From contig NZ_CP017688.1 of assembly GCF_001831475.1 (NCBI RefSeq), positions 2,963,316 to 3,027,315 of the forward strand: a stretch of DNA of 64,000 nt. The letters run 5' to 3'. This document shows positions 41,319 through 50,991 of this stretch, one piece after another. The notes beneath the pieces are model-generated. The model was not told where the DNA came from. It worked only from the letters and a program-made list of their open reading frames with translations, and made no database searches. Each line of letters starts with the position of its first letter. Positions within the stretch are counted from its first letter, which is position 1. Position numbers and translations under genes: made by a program. Origin of the DNA: Flavobacterium crassostreae (lineage in GTDB: Bacteria; Bacteroidota; Bacteroidia; Flavobacteriales; Flavobacteriaceae).

Positions 41319-42347
41319 ATGGAAAACATTAGCCAAGCCAGTGCTAAAAATGTTCAAAATTTTAGAAAAAAACAGCCCTCCGTTGCCAGCTTAGTTCAAG
41401 GCATTCTTTCTGGAAATACCAGCTGTTTGAGTAGAGCAATAACACTCATAGAGAGTACAAACCCAGAGCATGCTCACAAAGCCAACGAAATAATAACTAG
41501 CTGTTTAGAAAACACAAAACCCACAATACGCATAGGTATTACTGGAATTCCTGGGGTAGGAAAAAGTACTTTTATTGAATCTTTTGGAAATTATTTAACG
41601 CGCTTAGGCAAAAAAGTTGCCGTATTGGCTATAGACCCAAGTAGTAGTCTATCTGGCGGGAGTATTCTTGGGGATAAAACCCGTATGGAAGAATTAGTGA
41701 AAAATCCAAATGCCTACGTGCGCCCATCTGCCACTGGAAACACTCTTGGAGGGGTAGCCAGAAAAACACGAGATACCATTGTATTATGCGAGGCCTGTGG
41801 GTTTGACATTTTAATTATAGAAACCGTGGGAGTTGGTCAAAATGAAATTGCAGTAGACCGTATGGTAGATTTCTTTTTACTGTTACAAATTGCAGGAGCA
41901 GGAGATGCACTACAGGGGATTAAACGAGGGATTATGGAAATGGCCGAAGCTATTCTGATCACCAAAGCAGATGGAGATGGACTAGCAGCTGCACAACTTG
42001 CAAAAACAACCTATTGTAAGGCTTTAGGACTTTTTCCGGCCAGAAAATCCGGGTGGATTCCCATTACGGCAACCTGTAGTGCACTAACTCAAGACGGAAT
42101 TCCGGAGCTGTGGCAAACCATCTGTGCCTATCATATACATACAAAACAAAATGGTTATTTTGAGACCAAAAGAACCGAGCAAAAAGAATATTGGCTGCTC
42201 GAGACTATTGACGAACAATTAAAATCCAATTTTTATAACCATCCAAAAATACAGAGCTTATTGGCTGCTACAAAAAAAGCGGTACAAAAAGAAGAAATTT
42301 CTCCTTTTGCAGCCGCTCAAATGTTGTTAAATAAATATTTAGAATAA
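41319..42347 (+). CDS. meaB: Methylmalonyl-CoA mutase-associated GTPase MeaB (ArgK-like)
   Basis: 342 residues from ATG 41319; an upstream TTG at 41259 would add 20 residues and cannot be excluded, but it overlaps a -7-like TACTTTG. GITGIPGVGKSTFIESFG (P-loop), AIDPSSSLSGGSILGDKTRM, then ETVGVGQNEIAVD (switch) and ITKADGDG are the family motifs. MeaB protects methylmalonyl-CoA mutase and guides its cobalamin loading; the mutase genes are not in the window. Confidence 0.93.
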   Translation: MENISQASAKNVQNFRKKQPSVASLVQGILSGNTSCLSRAITLIESTNPEHAHKANEIITSCLENTKPTIRIGITGIPGVGKSTFIESFGNYLTRLGKKVAVLAIDPSSSLSGGSILGDKTRMEELVKNPNAYVRPSATGNTLGGVARKTRDTIVLCEACGFDILIIETVGVGQNEIAVDRMVDFFLLLQIAGAGDALQGIKRGIMEMAEAILITKADGDGLAAAQLAKTTYCKALGLFPARKSGWIPITATCSALTQDGIPELWQTICAYHIHTKQNGYFETKRTEQKEYWLLETIDEQLKSNFYNHPKIQSLLAATKKAVQKEEISPFAAAQMLLNKYLE

Positions 42348-42348
42348 T

Positions 42349-42579
42349 TTATTCTTTTTCGTAACGCTCCATTTCTCTATCATAAAAAGCATTGGCTTGT
42401 TCTATTAAACTTTCCATTTCCGTGTTTAATTCGGTTTCGTCCAGGTCTTCTGCTTCTTCTATAAATTCTACCTCATCATCTTTTAGGTTGATAATAAATC
42501 TTGGGTAATCTAAATGAATGATGAAAATATCTTCCGGAAAATCCGTGTTATCTCCTAATAAAAATTTTGGTAATTCCAT
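42349..42579 (-). CDS. Conserved hypothetical acidic protein (76 aa)
   Basis: Begins MELPKFLLGDNTDFPEDIFI and carries a strongly acidic middle (EVEFIEEAEDLDETELNTE). It converges with meaB at a 1-bp gap. A typical small flavobacterial core protein of unknown role. Confidence 0.75.
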   Translation of the reverse strand: MELPKFLLGDNTDFPEDIFIIHLDYPRFIINLKDDEVEFIEEAEDLDETELNTEMESLIEQANAFYDREMERYEKE

Positions 42580-42666
42580 TTTATAATTTGTATTTAATGC
42601 TGTTTTAGTATGGGTTGCTGTGGTAGTAAAACCAAAAACAAATTACCGAATAAACTTTTGAAAAAA

Positions 42667-43575
42667 CTATTTGTCTGAAAGAATTATTGGCGCATTGCCT
42701 TTACTATTCATAAAAATAATTTTAGTGTTTGCAGATCCTGCCAACTCTTTTTGTGCTTTTATGGACTCGTATTGCAATTGTTTATCGGTTAACCCAGTAG
42801 CTATAATGCGTTGGTAGTCCGCAATTCCTTGTGCTTCTACACGTTTGCGCTCTGCTTCTTGTTTTTCTTTTTGCAGTACAAATTGCATTTTTTGTGCATC
42901 TTGTTCGGCGTTAATTTTGCTTTCAATGGTTTTTTTGACCGAGGATGGCAAATTGATGTTTCGGATCAATAACTGTTCTAAAACAAGGCCTCGTTTTTTA
43001 AAATCTGCTTCAATACTTTTAAAAATTCTGTCCTGAAATTCATTCCTTTTGGTAGAATATAATGCGATTGCATCATAATAAACCGCATTGTCCCGAATCC
43101 GAGTTCTGGTTACTGGACGCACAATTTTATCGGTATAATTCACGCCTATTTCTTTAAAAATCTTGGGAGCATCTGTAGCCGAAACTCGATACAGAACCGT
43201 CAAATCTATCACTACCTCTAACCCATCATTGGACAAAACCCGAATGGCATCATCGCCTTGTTGGGCACCTTCGGAATGATCTGCAGACATGGTATAATTT
43301 AAGGTTTGTATATCAAACTCTGTCACGTCTAATAGCGGATTTATTACATGCAAACCACTCTCTAATATATCTGGTTGTACGTTGCCGTATAGAGCTTTAA
43401 CGCCTACTGTACCGGCGTCAATTTGTTTGAATAATGCAGACGAAACTCCTACAAATAACAATAAAAAACCTATAATTTTAAAAACGTTTGAAAATTTAGC
43501 CAACGGGCTTTGAGGCTTTTTGGAAGCAGTACTTACTACCAAAAAAATTATTCCAAGAAAAACAAATACAAACAT
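42667..43575 (-). CDS. SPFH/prohibitin-like membrane protein
   Basis: 302 residues. An N-terminal membrane segment (FVFVFLGIIFLVV, with a second one near 31-48), then the SPFH core (DAGTVGVKALYGNVQPDILE, near 53-72; TVLYRVSATDAPKIFKEIG near 125-143) and a long charged coiled coil (EQDAQKMQFVLQKEKQEAER). Prohibitins form ring-shaped membrane complexes that modulate membrane proteases or organise membranes. Confidence 0.92.
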   Translation of the reverse strand: MFVFVFLGIIFLVVSTASKKPQSPLAKFSNVFKIIGFLLLFVGVSSALFKQIDAGTVGVKALYGNVQPDILESGLHVINPLLDVTEFDIQTLNYTMSADHSEGAQQGDDAIRVLSNDGLEVVIDLTVLYRVSATDAPKIFKEIGVNYTDKIVRPVTRTRIRDNAVYYDAIALYSTKRNEFQDRIFKSIEADFKKRGLVLEQLLIRNINLPSSVKKTIESKINAEQDAQKMQFVLQKEKQEAERKRVEAQGIADYQRIIATGLTDKQLQYESIKAQKELAGSANTKIIFMNSKGNAPIILSDK

Positions 43576-43636
43576 AGGCTAGGTTTTAATTATATTAAAT
43601 TATTTTGTGAAAACGTTTTATAAAAAACGAATTTAT

Positions 43637-45031
43637 TTAACGCTGCTCCACTACTTCGGGATGCATGGCAATTAACTTTTTGGTTAATAGTGTAAAACGA
43701 ATGTACAAAAATAAAGCGGCCGTTGTTAAACCTGCCAATAGTCCGATCCAGATACCCACGGCCTGTAAGGAGGTGTACATACCCAAATAGATTGAAATAG
43801 GAAATCCAACTACCCAATAGGCAATAAAGGTGATGTACATCGGTACTTTAACATCTTGTAGACCACGCAATGCTCCCAAAACGACTACTTGTATTCCGTC
43901 TGATATTTGAAAAACTGCCGCTACTAATAACAACTGTGCTGCTATGGCTATTACTTCGGTATTTGCTGCAAGATCCTTCAAATTATGGGTATCTACAAAT
44001 AAAGCGGGTAATTGTTCTTGGAATACTATAAAAATAATTGCAAAGATGGTTTCTAACAAAATAGCCAACAAAAATATAGAAAAAGCAACGGTGTGTAGTT
44101 TTTTATAATCTCCCAACCCTTTCTGGTTGCCTACCCTAATGGTTGCTGCTACACTTAAACCCATGGCAAACATAAAAGTAAACGAAGCCAAACTCAAGGC
44201 TATCTGATTGGCGGCCTGATTGGTGATCCCTAATCTGCCTGAGAGCCAAATTGCACCTGTAAATAGAGCTACTTCAAAAAACATTTGCATGGCAGAGGGA
44301 GCACCTAGCTTAATTATTTTTAGATTAATTTCTTTTTTTATTTTTTTTAAAGAAAATCCTTCAAAAAAAGGTTGGAATTTTAGTTTGTTTTTCATTTGAT
44401 AATGGAGGTATCCTAACATCACAAATCGAGAAACAATGGTTCCAATGGCGGCGCCTACAATACCTAATTCTGGAAAAATCCAAATACCATAAATAAACAA
44501 ATAGTTTAAAATAACATTAATCACATTGCCCAATATGGTTGCCCACATGGCGTATTTTGTTTCACTCATGCCATCTGCAAATTGCTTATAGCCTTGAAAA
44601 ATTATTAAGGGTATTAACGAAAAAGCTACAATATCTAGATATGGTTTTGCCAATTCTACTACGTTTTCGGGCTGTCCCATGAAGCTAATTAAGGGTTTTG
44701 AGAAATAAATCATCCCAAAAAGAACCATGCCTAAAATAGTGCACAAATACAATCCATGATGAAAAGCGCTTCGTCCTTCGGGTATGTTTTTGCTGCCATC
44801 TGCTTGTGCTGCCAATGGCGTAATTGCCGTTGAGAAACCAATCCCGAGTGACATGGCAATAAATACAAAACTGTTTCCTAGAGAAACTGCAGCCAATTCT
44901 GTAGGTCCTAATTTTCCTACCATTATATTATCTACAATTCCTACAATGGTATGCCCTAACATTCCTAAAATTATAGGATAAGCCAGGCGTAGGTTGTAAG
45001 AAAACTCTTTTGTGTAAGTAGCTATATTCAA
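43637..45031 (-). CDS. MATE family efflux transporter
   Basis: 464 residues with twelve membrane segments in two six-helix halves. MLGHTIVGIVDNIMVGKLGP (19-38) and GFSTAITPLAAQADGS (about 60-75) are the MATE signature; the second half repeats them (ANQIALSLASFTFMFAMGLS). It exports cationic drugs in exchange for sodium or protons. It lies 61 bp upstream of the SPFH gene in the same direction. Confidence 0.95.
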   Translation of the reverse strand: MNIATYTKEFSYNLRLAYPIILGMLGHTIVGIVDNIMVGKLGPTELAAVSLGNSFVFIAMSLGIGFSTAITPLAAQADGSKNIPEGRSAFHHGLYLCTILGMVLFGMIYFSKPLISFMGQPENVVELAKPYLDIVAFSLIPLIIFQGYKQFADGMSETKYAMWATILGNVINVILNYLFIYGIWIFPELGIVGAAIGTIVSRFVMLGYLHYQMKNKLKFQPFFEGFSLKKIKKEINLKIIKLGAPSAMQMFFEVALFTGAIWLSGRLGITNQAANQIALSLASFTFMFAMGLSVAATIRVGNQKGLGDYKKLHTVAFSIFLLAILLETIFAIIFIVFQEQLPALFVDTHNLKDLAANTEVIAIAAQLLLVAAVFQISDGIQVVVLGALRGLQDVKVPMYITFIAYWVVGFPISIYLGMYTSLQAVGIWIGLLAGLTTAALFLYIRFTLLTKKLIAMHPEVVEQR

Positions 45032-45200
45032 TTTCTTAATTTTTAGAATACAAATATAATTAGAAGCTTTTGAATAGACTATTATATACCCAGTAACCTA
45101 ATGCTGTATCAAAAATTATTTACCCATTAGAAGACTCTTACCAAATTCCACATCATAGAATTGTATGTTTTGTTTTACAAACGTAACAACCCTACTTAAA

Positions 45201-46079
45201 TCATTCTTTATCGAGTTGGTCCTTATACATTGCAAAATTCATTTTTACTTTATCATCCAATTCCGGTTCTTTAATGTCGGTATATTTTTGCATTTCTTGC
45301 CAAATTATTTCGGCAACTATATAGCGTGCCATGTCTTTATCGTCTGACGGAATTATATACCACGGCGCGTTTGGAGTTGCGGTTTTATTAATTGCTTCTT
45401 CATAATATTTCATGTAATCGTCCCAGCGTTCTCTTTCTTTCAAATCTCCGGGCGAAAATTTCCAGTGGTGTTCCTCATTTTCTAAACGACGCAACAAACG
45501 CTTACGCTGCTCCTCTTTACTCATATGGAAATAAAATTTCATCACTATGGTTCCGTTCTGGACAATGTGTTTTTCAAAATTATTAATTTGTTCCATTCGG
45601 TTGTTCCAAAAATCTGCCGTAATTTCACCCACATTTTCAATGCCAGGTAGGTTTTCGTTCAAGATATATTCTGGATGTACTCGAGTTACCAAAACATTTT
45701 CGTAATGGGTTCTGTTAAAAATGGCAAATTTTCCTTTTTCGGGCAATGCTACATAGTGCCTCCACAAATAATCGTGCTCTAATTCTGTAGAATTTGGTGT
45801 TTTAAAACTACTGACCTCTACCCCACGAGGATTAAATTCTTTAAAAACCTCTCTAATCAAGCTATCCTTTCCGGAGGTATCCATGCCTTGCAAACAGATC
45901 AAAACACCATAGCGGTTGTGTGCATACATAACATCTTGTAGGGCACTGAGTTTTTCGCGTACTCCGTCTAATTTATCCTCTTTATCGTTGTCGCTTGCTT
46001 TATTGTTTAAGTCGGTGGGAATAGCCGCCAAAGATACCGGAGCAACTACTTTAAATTTTTCTGGATCGATTGTTTTCAT
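45201..46079 (-). CDS. Polyphosphate kinase 2 family protein (PPK2)
   Basis: 292 residues. Walker A GMDTSGKDSLIREVF (about 65-79), FKTPNSTELEHDYLWRHY (about 93-110) and the Walker B/lid region FAIFNRTHYENVLVTRVHPE are the PPK2 motifs. It transfers phosphate between polyphosphate and nucleotides; direction and nucleotide are not visible in the sequence. Confidence 0.94.
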   Translation of the reverse strand: MKTIDPEKFKVVAPVSLAAIPTDLNNKASDNDKEDKLDGVREKLSALQDVMYAHNRYGVLICLQGMDTSGKDSLIREVFKEFNPRGVEVSSFKTPNSTELEHDYLWRHYVALPEKGKFAIFNRTHYENVLVTRVHPEYILNENLPGIENVGEITADFWNNRMEQINNFEKHIVQNGTIVMKFYFHMSKEEQRKRLLRRLENEEHHWKFSPGDLKERERWDDYMKYYEEAINKTATPNAPWYIIPSDDKDMARYIVAEIIWQEMQKYTDIKEPELDDKVKMNFAMYKDQLDKE

Positions 46080-46251
46080 AAATCTTTGAAATTATAATTT
46101 TAAAGTAAATATAGCATTTTGTGCCGCTAATTTGCCCCTTAGTGAGATCTTATTATAATCCGGAATTGGTATTCAATCCAAAGTAGTTTGTAGATTATTT
46201 ATGTTTGTTGCTAAAAACACAAGGTACTTCCGGAGGATTTTAGGGTTGGAT

Positions 46252-46554
46252 TTAGTGTTGTTGTTTAGCCGCATAAAAAGAAACTCTCTTTTGTTGCTCC
46301 TTAAGAATGGTTTCTTTAAAGGGTTGGGTTATTTTTTCTAACTCTTGTTCTGAAATGTGCAACGCCTTAGGGTCCTGCACCAATTTTAACCAAGGCTTTG
46401 GGGCTTCAAAATCATAATTACCAAAAACAAGTACTGGCGTTCCTTTTAGCTTTACAGTTTCGGGATCCGATAGCTCCCATTGCTCTGCCCATTGGTACAA
46501 ATGTTTCGCATCTTTTTCTTGCAAACGCAAACACGAGTGTGAGGCTGGATAGCA
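46252..46554 (-). pseudogene. L,D-transpeptidase (YkuD) remnant, C-terminal only
   Basis: Reading leftward from 46554 after an in-frame TAA (46555-46557), the frame runs CYPASHSCLRLQEKDAKHLY and onward. The SHSCLRL box matches the YkuD active-site motif SHGCxRx (here a serine replaces the glycine), with the cysteine kept. Everything upstream of it, most of the catalytic domain and the export signal, is missing. The residual TTG-started piece (46528-46530) would lack the active cysteine. A truncated gene is the best reading. Confidence 0.75.
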
Positions 46555-46744
46555 TTAAACTTCCTTTTTTTAAGCATACCTTTTGTTATGCTATTGCCCG
46601 AAAAAGTTATCTAATTTACACTCTTTATTTTTAAAGAAATTGGTATCGAACGTAAGCGTAAATTTATGGTTTTATTGTCTTTTGAATTTTCGTTACAAAA
46701 AAAGAATACGCTAACTTTGTTAATCATCCATACAAATTAAAAAA

Positions 46745-47461
46745 ATGAACCACTTAAAAAATAAAAATGCTCTAATTACGGGTGCCGGAAAAGGTATCGG
46801 AAAAGCTATTGCTTTAGCTTTGGCCAAAGAAGGTGTAAATCTAATTTTAGTAGCTAGGACTGCGGAGGATATCGAAAAACTAGCCACCAAGGTGCGCTCT
46901 TTGCGTGTCCAAGCTACCGCTATCTGCGCAGATGTAGCCGACATAAATTCTGTTAATAAAGCTGTTACCAAAGCACTAGCCGAATACAAAACTATTGATA
47001 TTTTGATCAACAATGCCGGAATTGCTGCTTTTGGAAAATTCTTAGAATTGGAACCAACGCAATGGGAACGTATTATTCAAGTAAATTTAATGGGAACCTA
47101 TTATACTACTCGAGCTGTACTGCCAAGTATGATTGAAAGACAAACCGGAGATATTATCAACATTTCATCTACGGCAGGATTAGCCGGAAACGCAGTAACA
47201 AGTGCTTACAGCGCCTCTAAATTTGCCGTTTTGGGCTTAACGGATTCTTTAATGCAAGAGGTAAGAAAACACAACATACGAGTAACGGCAATAACACCAA
47301 GTACGGTTGCTACAGATATGGCTAAAGATTTAAAACTAACAGACGGAAATCCAGATTCAGTAATGCAAGCCGAGGATATGGCCGAATTGATTGTTGCTCA
47401 ATTAAAACTAAATCGTCGTGTGTTTATCAAAAATAGTAGTATCTGGTCCACAAACCCATAA
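46745..47461 (+). CDS. SDR-family oxidoreductase, 3-ketoacyl-ACP reductase-like
   Basis: 238 residues. [17 protein letters not shown] (12-28) is the NAD(P) loop; NNAGIA (about 88-93) is next; the catalytic serine and YxxxK are in [12 protein letters not shown] and [11 protein letters not shown]. It reduces a keto group on an acyl-ACP or another substrate; FabG-like by sequence, but the host FabG is probably elsewhere. A -7 box TAACTTTG lies at 46712-46719. Confidence 0.9.
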   Translation: MNHLKNKNALITGAGKGIGKAIALALAKEGVNLILVARTAEDIEKLATKVRSLRVQATAICADVADINSVNKAVTKALAEYKTIDILINNAGIAAFGKFLELEPTQWERIIQVNLMGTYYTTRAVLPSMIERQTGDIINISSTAGLAGNAVTSAYSASKFAVLGLTDSLMQEVRKHNIRVTAITPSTVATDMAKDLKLTDGNPDSVMQAEDMAELIVAQLKLNRRVFIKNSSIWSTNP

Positions 47462-47509
47462 GATTAGTCGTCAGTTAAAAGTGGTAAAGTCAAACGACCA
47501 ATAAATATA

Positions 47510-47574
47510 AAAACCATTCAGAGATTCCGTTCAGTAAGCACTACGCTTAATTTACTTAATCTCTTAATGGTTTT
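47510..47574. terminator. Long hairpin between converging genes, bidirectional terminator
   Basis: Arms at 47510-47526 and 47558-47574 (17 bp, one mismatch) have an A run on the left and a T run on the right; an inner TAAGC/GCTTA hairpin sits in the loop. It lies between the SDR gene and mtaB, which converge. The rest of 47462-47658 holds no gene. Confidence 0.65.
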
Positions 47575-47658
47575 AAAAATGCATGTCTTTCATGTTCCCG
47601 ATCCGTTTGTAAAAGTATTGCGCTAAAGTATTGGTGTTTTACAAAATAGATCCCAAAT

Positions 47659-48987
47659 TTAAGTCAAAGCTTCAATAAAATCTAATCGAACAGTACCATC
47701 ATCATCAATTCTGGTCAAATGGATTGGGTGTAATGTGTTTACTAATTCTGGATTCCAAGGTGTTTTTACTTTTACATAATTTTCTGTAAATCCATGAATA
47801 TACCCTTCTTTATTTTCACTTTCAAACAAAACAGTTCTTTTAGTACCTATTTGGCTTTCATAAAATGCACGACGTTTTTTTACGGATAAACTACGCATCA
47901 TTTTGCTTCGTTTTGCACGTACATTTGCAGGAACGACTCCTTCCATATTTGCCGCTTCGGTGTTGTCTCGCTCGGAATAGGTAAAAACATGTAAATACGA
48001 AATATTCATTTCGTTCAAAAAATGATAGGTTTCTAAAAAATGGGCATCCGTCTCTCCCGGAAAACCTACAATAACATCTACGCCAATACAAGCGTGTGGC
48101 ATTACTTCTTTAATTTTATTAACCCGTTCGGTATAAATTTCGCGCTGGTAACGGCGCTTCATTAATTTTAAAATAGCATTGCTTCCAGATTGCAACGGAA
48201 TATGAAAATGAGGCACAAAGGTTTTGCTTGTAGACACAAATGCTATGGTTTCGTTTTTTAACAAATTAGGTTCAATAGACGAAATCCGCAAGCGTTCTAT
48301 TCCTTCAACGGTATCTAGGGCTTGTACTAGATCCAAAAAAGTATGTTCGTGTTTTTTGTTTCCAAATTCGCCTTTTCCATAATCTCCAATATTGACACCC
48401 GTGAGCACAATTTCTTTAATATTTTGAGCCGAAATTTCTTTGGCATTCTGCAAAACATTCTCCAAGGCATCGCTTCTCGAAATTCCTCTTGCCAGAGGTA
48501 TTGTACAATACGTACATTTATAATCACATCCGTCTTGCACTTTCAAAAAAGCACGGGTTCTATCTCCTATAGAATAGCTCCCTACATAAAAATCCGCATC
48601 TGCAATTTCGCAAGAGTGTATCTCTGGGTGGTCATTTTTGCTTAAATCATTAATATAATCTATAATTTTAAACTTCTCGGTGGCACCCAATACAAGGTCT
48701 ACACCATCAACGGCAACCAACTCTTCTGGTTTTAATTGTGCATAACAACCCACCGCCGCAATAAATGCGTTTTGGTTTAATTTCAGGGCTTTTTTGACCA
48801 CTTGTTTGAACTGTTTGTCTGCATTTTCAGTAACGGAGCACGTATTGATCACGTACATATCGGCTACATCTTCAAAACCAACACGATCAAAACCTTCTTC
48901 TTCAAAATCTCGAGCAATGGTAGCTGTTTCAGAAAAATTTAATTTGCATCCAAGCGTATAAAAGGCAACTTTTTTTTTGTTTTCCAT
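47659..48987 (-). CDS. mtaB: tRNA t6A37 methylthiotransferase MtaB
   Basis: 442 residues. N-terminal UPF0004 domain with cysteines in TLGCKLNFSE (about 11-20), NTCSVTENAD (48-57) and VGCYAQL; radical-SAM cluster CDYKCTYC (about 153-160); C-terminal TRAM domain (GTKRTVLFESENKEGYIHGF). It adds methylthio to t6A at position 37 of tRNAs reading ANN codons. The second Fe-S cluster cysteines are intact. Confidence 0.95.
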   Translation of the reverse strand: MENKKKVAFYTLGCKLNFSETATIARDFEEEGFDRVGFEDVADMYVINTCSVTENADKQFKQVVKKALKLNQNAFIAAVGCYAQLKPEELVAVDGVDLVLGATEKFKIIDYINDLSKNDHPEIHSCEIADADFYVGSYSIGDRTRAFLKVQDGCDYKCTYCTIPLARGISRSDALENVLQNAKEISAQNIKEIVLTGVNIGDYGKGEFGNKKHEHTFLDLVQALDTVEGIERLRISSIEPNLLKNETIAFVSTSKTFVPHFHIPLQSGSNAILKLMKRRYQREIYTERVNKIKEVMPHACIGVDVIVGFPGETDAHFLETYHFLNEMNISYLHVFTYSERDNTEAANMEGVVPANVRAKRSKMMRSLSVKKRRAFYESQIGTKRTVLFESENKEGYIHGFTENYVKVKTPWNPELVNTLHPIHLTRIDDDGTVRLDFIEALT

Positions 48988-49074
48988 AGGGATAAACTAC
49001 GTTTTAAGTAGTAACTTATTATATTTACATCTTTGTAAAAAGAGTTTGCAAATTTACGTACAATATTCCTTAAA

Positions 49075-50688
49075 ATGAAATCAATATCCAGCTATCTATT
49101 TGTATTTTGTATTGCCTTACTATTTATTTCTTGTGTCAAAGACCGGGAGCAAACCAATGAAAATCTGATTTTTAGGTATAATGAGAGTGCTAATATCACT
49201 TCACTGGATCCTGCTTTTTCTAAAGTGCAATCCAATATTTGGGCTTGCAACCATATTTTTAATGGCTTGGTGCAACTGGATGCAGATTTAAATGTAAAAC
49301 CAGATATTGCTAAATCCTGGAGCATTAGTCCGGATGCCATGACCTATACTTTTATTTTGCGCAACGATGTTTATTTTCAAAAACACGCCCTTTTTGGAAA
49401 AGACAGTACCCGAACTGTAAAAGCTACTGACTTTACCTATTCTCTGAATCGGTTAGCGGACCCTAAAGTAGCTTCTCCTGGAGGCTGGATTTTACAAAAT
49501 GTAGCGCATCTAAGTGCCGTGAATGATACGGTCGTTCAGATACAACTTTCAAAACCTTTTCCGGCTTTTTTAGGATTATTAACCATGAAATATGCCGCAG
49601 TTGTACCTCAAGAAATAGTAACACATTATGGTAGTGATTTTAGATCCCACCCTATTGGTACTGGGCCGTTTCAGTTTAAATTATGGGAAGAAAATGTAAA
49701 ATTAGTATTGCGTAAAAACCCATTGTATTTTGAAAAAGATGCCAAAGGAAACCAGCTTCCGTATCTAGAAGCTGTGGCTATTACCTTTTTGCCAGATAAA
49801 CAGAGTGGTTTTTTGCAATTTATTCAAGGAAAACTAGATTTTACATCCGGGTTAGACCCTTCATATAAAGATGAGATTTTGACCCAAATAGGGCAATTGC
49901 AACCCAAATACCAAAAAGACATCCGCTTGATTACTGGTCCGTACCTCAACACGGAATATTTAGGTTTTAGAATGGATGGCGGCAACAAAGCCATTAAAGA
50001 CAAACGCATCCGACAGGCCATGAACTATGGTTTTGATAGGCAAAAAATGATCACTTACTTGCGTAACAATATGGGTACCGCTGCTGTAAACGGAATTATC
50101 CCGATGGGACTGCCTAGTTTTAATAATACTAAAGGCTATACCTATAATCTTGAAAAGGCAAAGTTATTGGTAACGCAATACAAAAAAGCTACTGGTGACA
50201 CCAAACCAAGTATTCAATTAAGCACTAATGCTTCTTATGTAGATATTGGCGAATTTTTGCAACGCGAATGGCAAAAAATAGGACTTGAGGTTCAAGTAGA
50301 CATCAGCCCTCCCTCTAGTCTCAGACAAGCTATTTCTACCGGAAAAGTGGCTTTTTTTAGAGCCAGTTGGATTGCAGACTACCCAGATGCCGAAAACTAC
50401 CTTTCGTTATTTTATAGCAAAAACTTTTCGCCGGAAGGCCCAAATTATACGCATTTTAAAAACGCCGAATTTGACCGTCTCTACGAAGCTGCTTTCAAAG
50501 AAACAGACAATCCAAAACGGTATTTATTGTACCAACAAATGGATGCCATACTTATTGACGAAGCACCCATTATTCCATTATTTTATGACAAAGTAGCGCG
50601 CTTTACTCAAAAAAATATTTCTGGTCTTGGGATAAATCCACTAAATCTATTGTCTTTAAAAACCGTAAAAAAAGGCAACATTCCGTAG
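49075..50688 (+). CDS. Peptide ABC transporter substrate-binding lipoprotein (SBP_bac_5)
   Basis: 537 residues. The lipobox LFISC (cysteine 20) marks a lipoprotein. The family 5 binding-protein fold follows: LDPAFSKVQSNIWACNHIFN, then KATDFTYSLNRLADPKVASP and HPIGTGPFQFKLWEENVKLV. Such proteins capture oligopeptides in the periplasm for a DppBCDF-type importer; no permease genes are adjacent. A hairpin terminator overlaps its end. Confidence 0.93.
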   Translation: MKSISSYLFVFCIALLFISCVKDREQTNENLIFRYNESANITSLDPAFSKVQSNIWACNHIFNGLVQLDADLNVKPDIAKSWSISPDAMTYTFILRNDVYFQKHALFGKDSTRTVKATDFTYSLNRLADPKVASPGGWILQNVAHLSAVNDTVVQIQLSKPFPAFLGLLTMKYAAVVPQEIVTHYGSDFRSHPIGTGPFQFKLWEENVKLVLRKNPLYFEKDAKGNQLPYLEAVAITFLPDKQSGFLQFIQGKLDFTSGLDPSYKDEILTQIGQLQPKYQKDIRLITGPYLNTEYLGFRMDGGNKAIKDKRIRQAMNYGFDRQKMITYLRNNMGTAAVNGIIPMGLPSFNNTKGYTYNLEKAKLLVTQYKKATGDTKPSIQLSTNASYVDIGEFLQREWQKIGLEVQVDISPPSSLRQAISTGKVAFFRASWIADYPDAENYLSLFYSKNFSPEGPNYTHFKNAEFDRLYEAAFKETDNPKRYLLYQQMDAILIDEAPIIPLFYDKVARFTQKNISGLGINPLNLLSLKTVKKGNIP

Positions 50689-50700
50689 AGTGTTGCCTTT
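50671..50700 (+). terminator. Hairpin terminator overlapping the end of the binding-protein gene
   Basis: AAAGGCAACA and TGTTGCCTTT pair perfectly (10 bp) around TTCCGTAGAG; the TAG stop codon lies in the loop. The T run is short, so it is a modest terminator. Confidence 0.7.
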
Positions 50701-50719
50701 AAAGTTGGTGGTGATTGGG

Positions 50720-50938
50720 TTATAAATTCAATCTAAATTCTTCAATTATTGGATTGGCTTTAGCAAATTCCGTTTCTTGAATAAATAATTCTACTGCGGA
50801 TCCAGAACTTCCAAAACCAGCTAGCCTAGCAGATTGTATGTTGTCTTTCATTAAAACATCTACCCCTGCTGTTTCTATTTTTTCTTTTAGGGCTAGAGCC
50901 AAAACTTCGCTTCCTGAAAACACTTTTATTAATCCCAT
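50720..50938 (-). CDS. DUF2007 family protein (72 aa)
   Basis: The pattern KVFSGSEVLALALKEKIETAG followed by AVELFIQETEFAKANPIIEE is that of DUF2007, a small ferredoxin-like fold proposed to be a signal-transducing protein. The role is unknown. Confidence 0.85.
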   Translation of the reverse strand: MGLIKVFSGSEVLALALKEKIETAGVDVLMKDNIQSARLAGFGSSGSAVELFIQETEFAKANPIIEEFRLNL

Positions 50939-50991
50939 AGGTCTTTATTTATTGTTACTTAATTATTTTTGATTGGTCGGCCTTGTGCGTA

